A stretch of 13,391 bases of DNA from DATBDM01 sp036269915 (GTDB taxonomy: Bacteria; Actinomycetota; Thermoleophilia; Solirubrobacterales; Solirubrobacteraceae), in NCBI GenBank assembly GCA_036269915.1, contig DATBDM010000219.1, positions 1 to 13,391 on the forward strand. The letters are read 5' to 3'. The notes beneath the pieces are model-generated. The model was not told where the DNA came from, searched no databases, and was given only the letters and a program-made list of their open reading frames with translations. Numbering within the stretch: position 1 is the stretch's first letter; the number at the start of each line of letters is the position of its first letter. This document shows, one piece after another, positions 13,361 to 13,391 of this stretch. Position numbers and translations under genes: made by a program.

Positions 13361-13391
13361 CCACGGCCGCCCCCGCGGCGACCTCCCGCCG

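Overview
The window is very GC-rich, with strong G/C preference at third codon positions, GTG starts and several genes lacking a Shine-Dalgarno sequence. The gene types (a secreted glucodextranase-type GH15 enzyme, a PknB-like kinase, a PASTA lipoprotein, a DUF1059 protein, and a membrane protein with Gly-rich C-terminal repeats) point to an actinobacterium. A deep-branching soil lineage such as Thermoleophilia/Solirubrobacterales would fit, but that lineage call is an inference and no marker gene is present to settle it. I see no rRNA, tRNA, CRISPR array, insertion sequence, phage gene or replication origin.

Left part (1-2352, plus strand): the 3' end of a six-hairpin-fold glycosidase gene, a 13-bp perfect hairpin, then a complete cytochrome P450. 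A tandem pair of palindromes separates the P450 from the next, convergent gene, and both TAA stop codons lie inside the palindromes.

Centre (2350-7906, minus strand): a tightly packed seven-gene run in transcription order: cysK, alpha/beta-hydrolase esterase, tusA-like sulfur carrier, ThiF/MoeB-type E1-like enzyme, cysE, SRPBCC protein, and a membrane protein ending in GGGGDF/GGGGDW repeats. Four of the six junctions are identical 4-nt ATGA stop/start overlaps and the other two gaps are 8 and 9 nt, so the set is very probably one translationally coupled operon. It makes O-acetylserine (CysE) and condenses it with a sulfur donor (CysK), while TusA plus an E1-like protein suggests a protein-bound sulfur donor or a sulfur relay. 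No CysO/ThiS-like carrier and no Mec-type JAMM protease is present in the run, so it is not the classical mycobacterial CysO-CysM-Mec system. This is the strongest candidate here for an undescribed system.

Upstream on the same strand (7945-9000) lie a PRC-barrel protein, a secreted protein with one EF-hand-type calcium loop, and a DUF1059 protein. The DUF1059 gene has a good promoter and diverges from the kinase gene.

Right part (9097-13391): a membrane Ser/Thr kinase with a PknB-type catalytic domain but an NTF2-like rather than PASTA outer domain. Convergent to it, and downstream of a secreted GH15 enzyme, is a lipoprotein carrying a glucodextranase-B-like module and the PASTA domain. The GH15 gene and lipoprotein gene look like a two-gene unit for extracellular alpha-glucan use or sensing.
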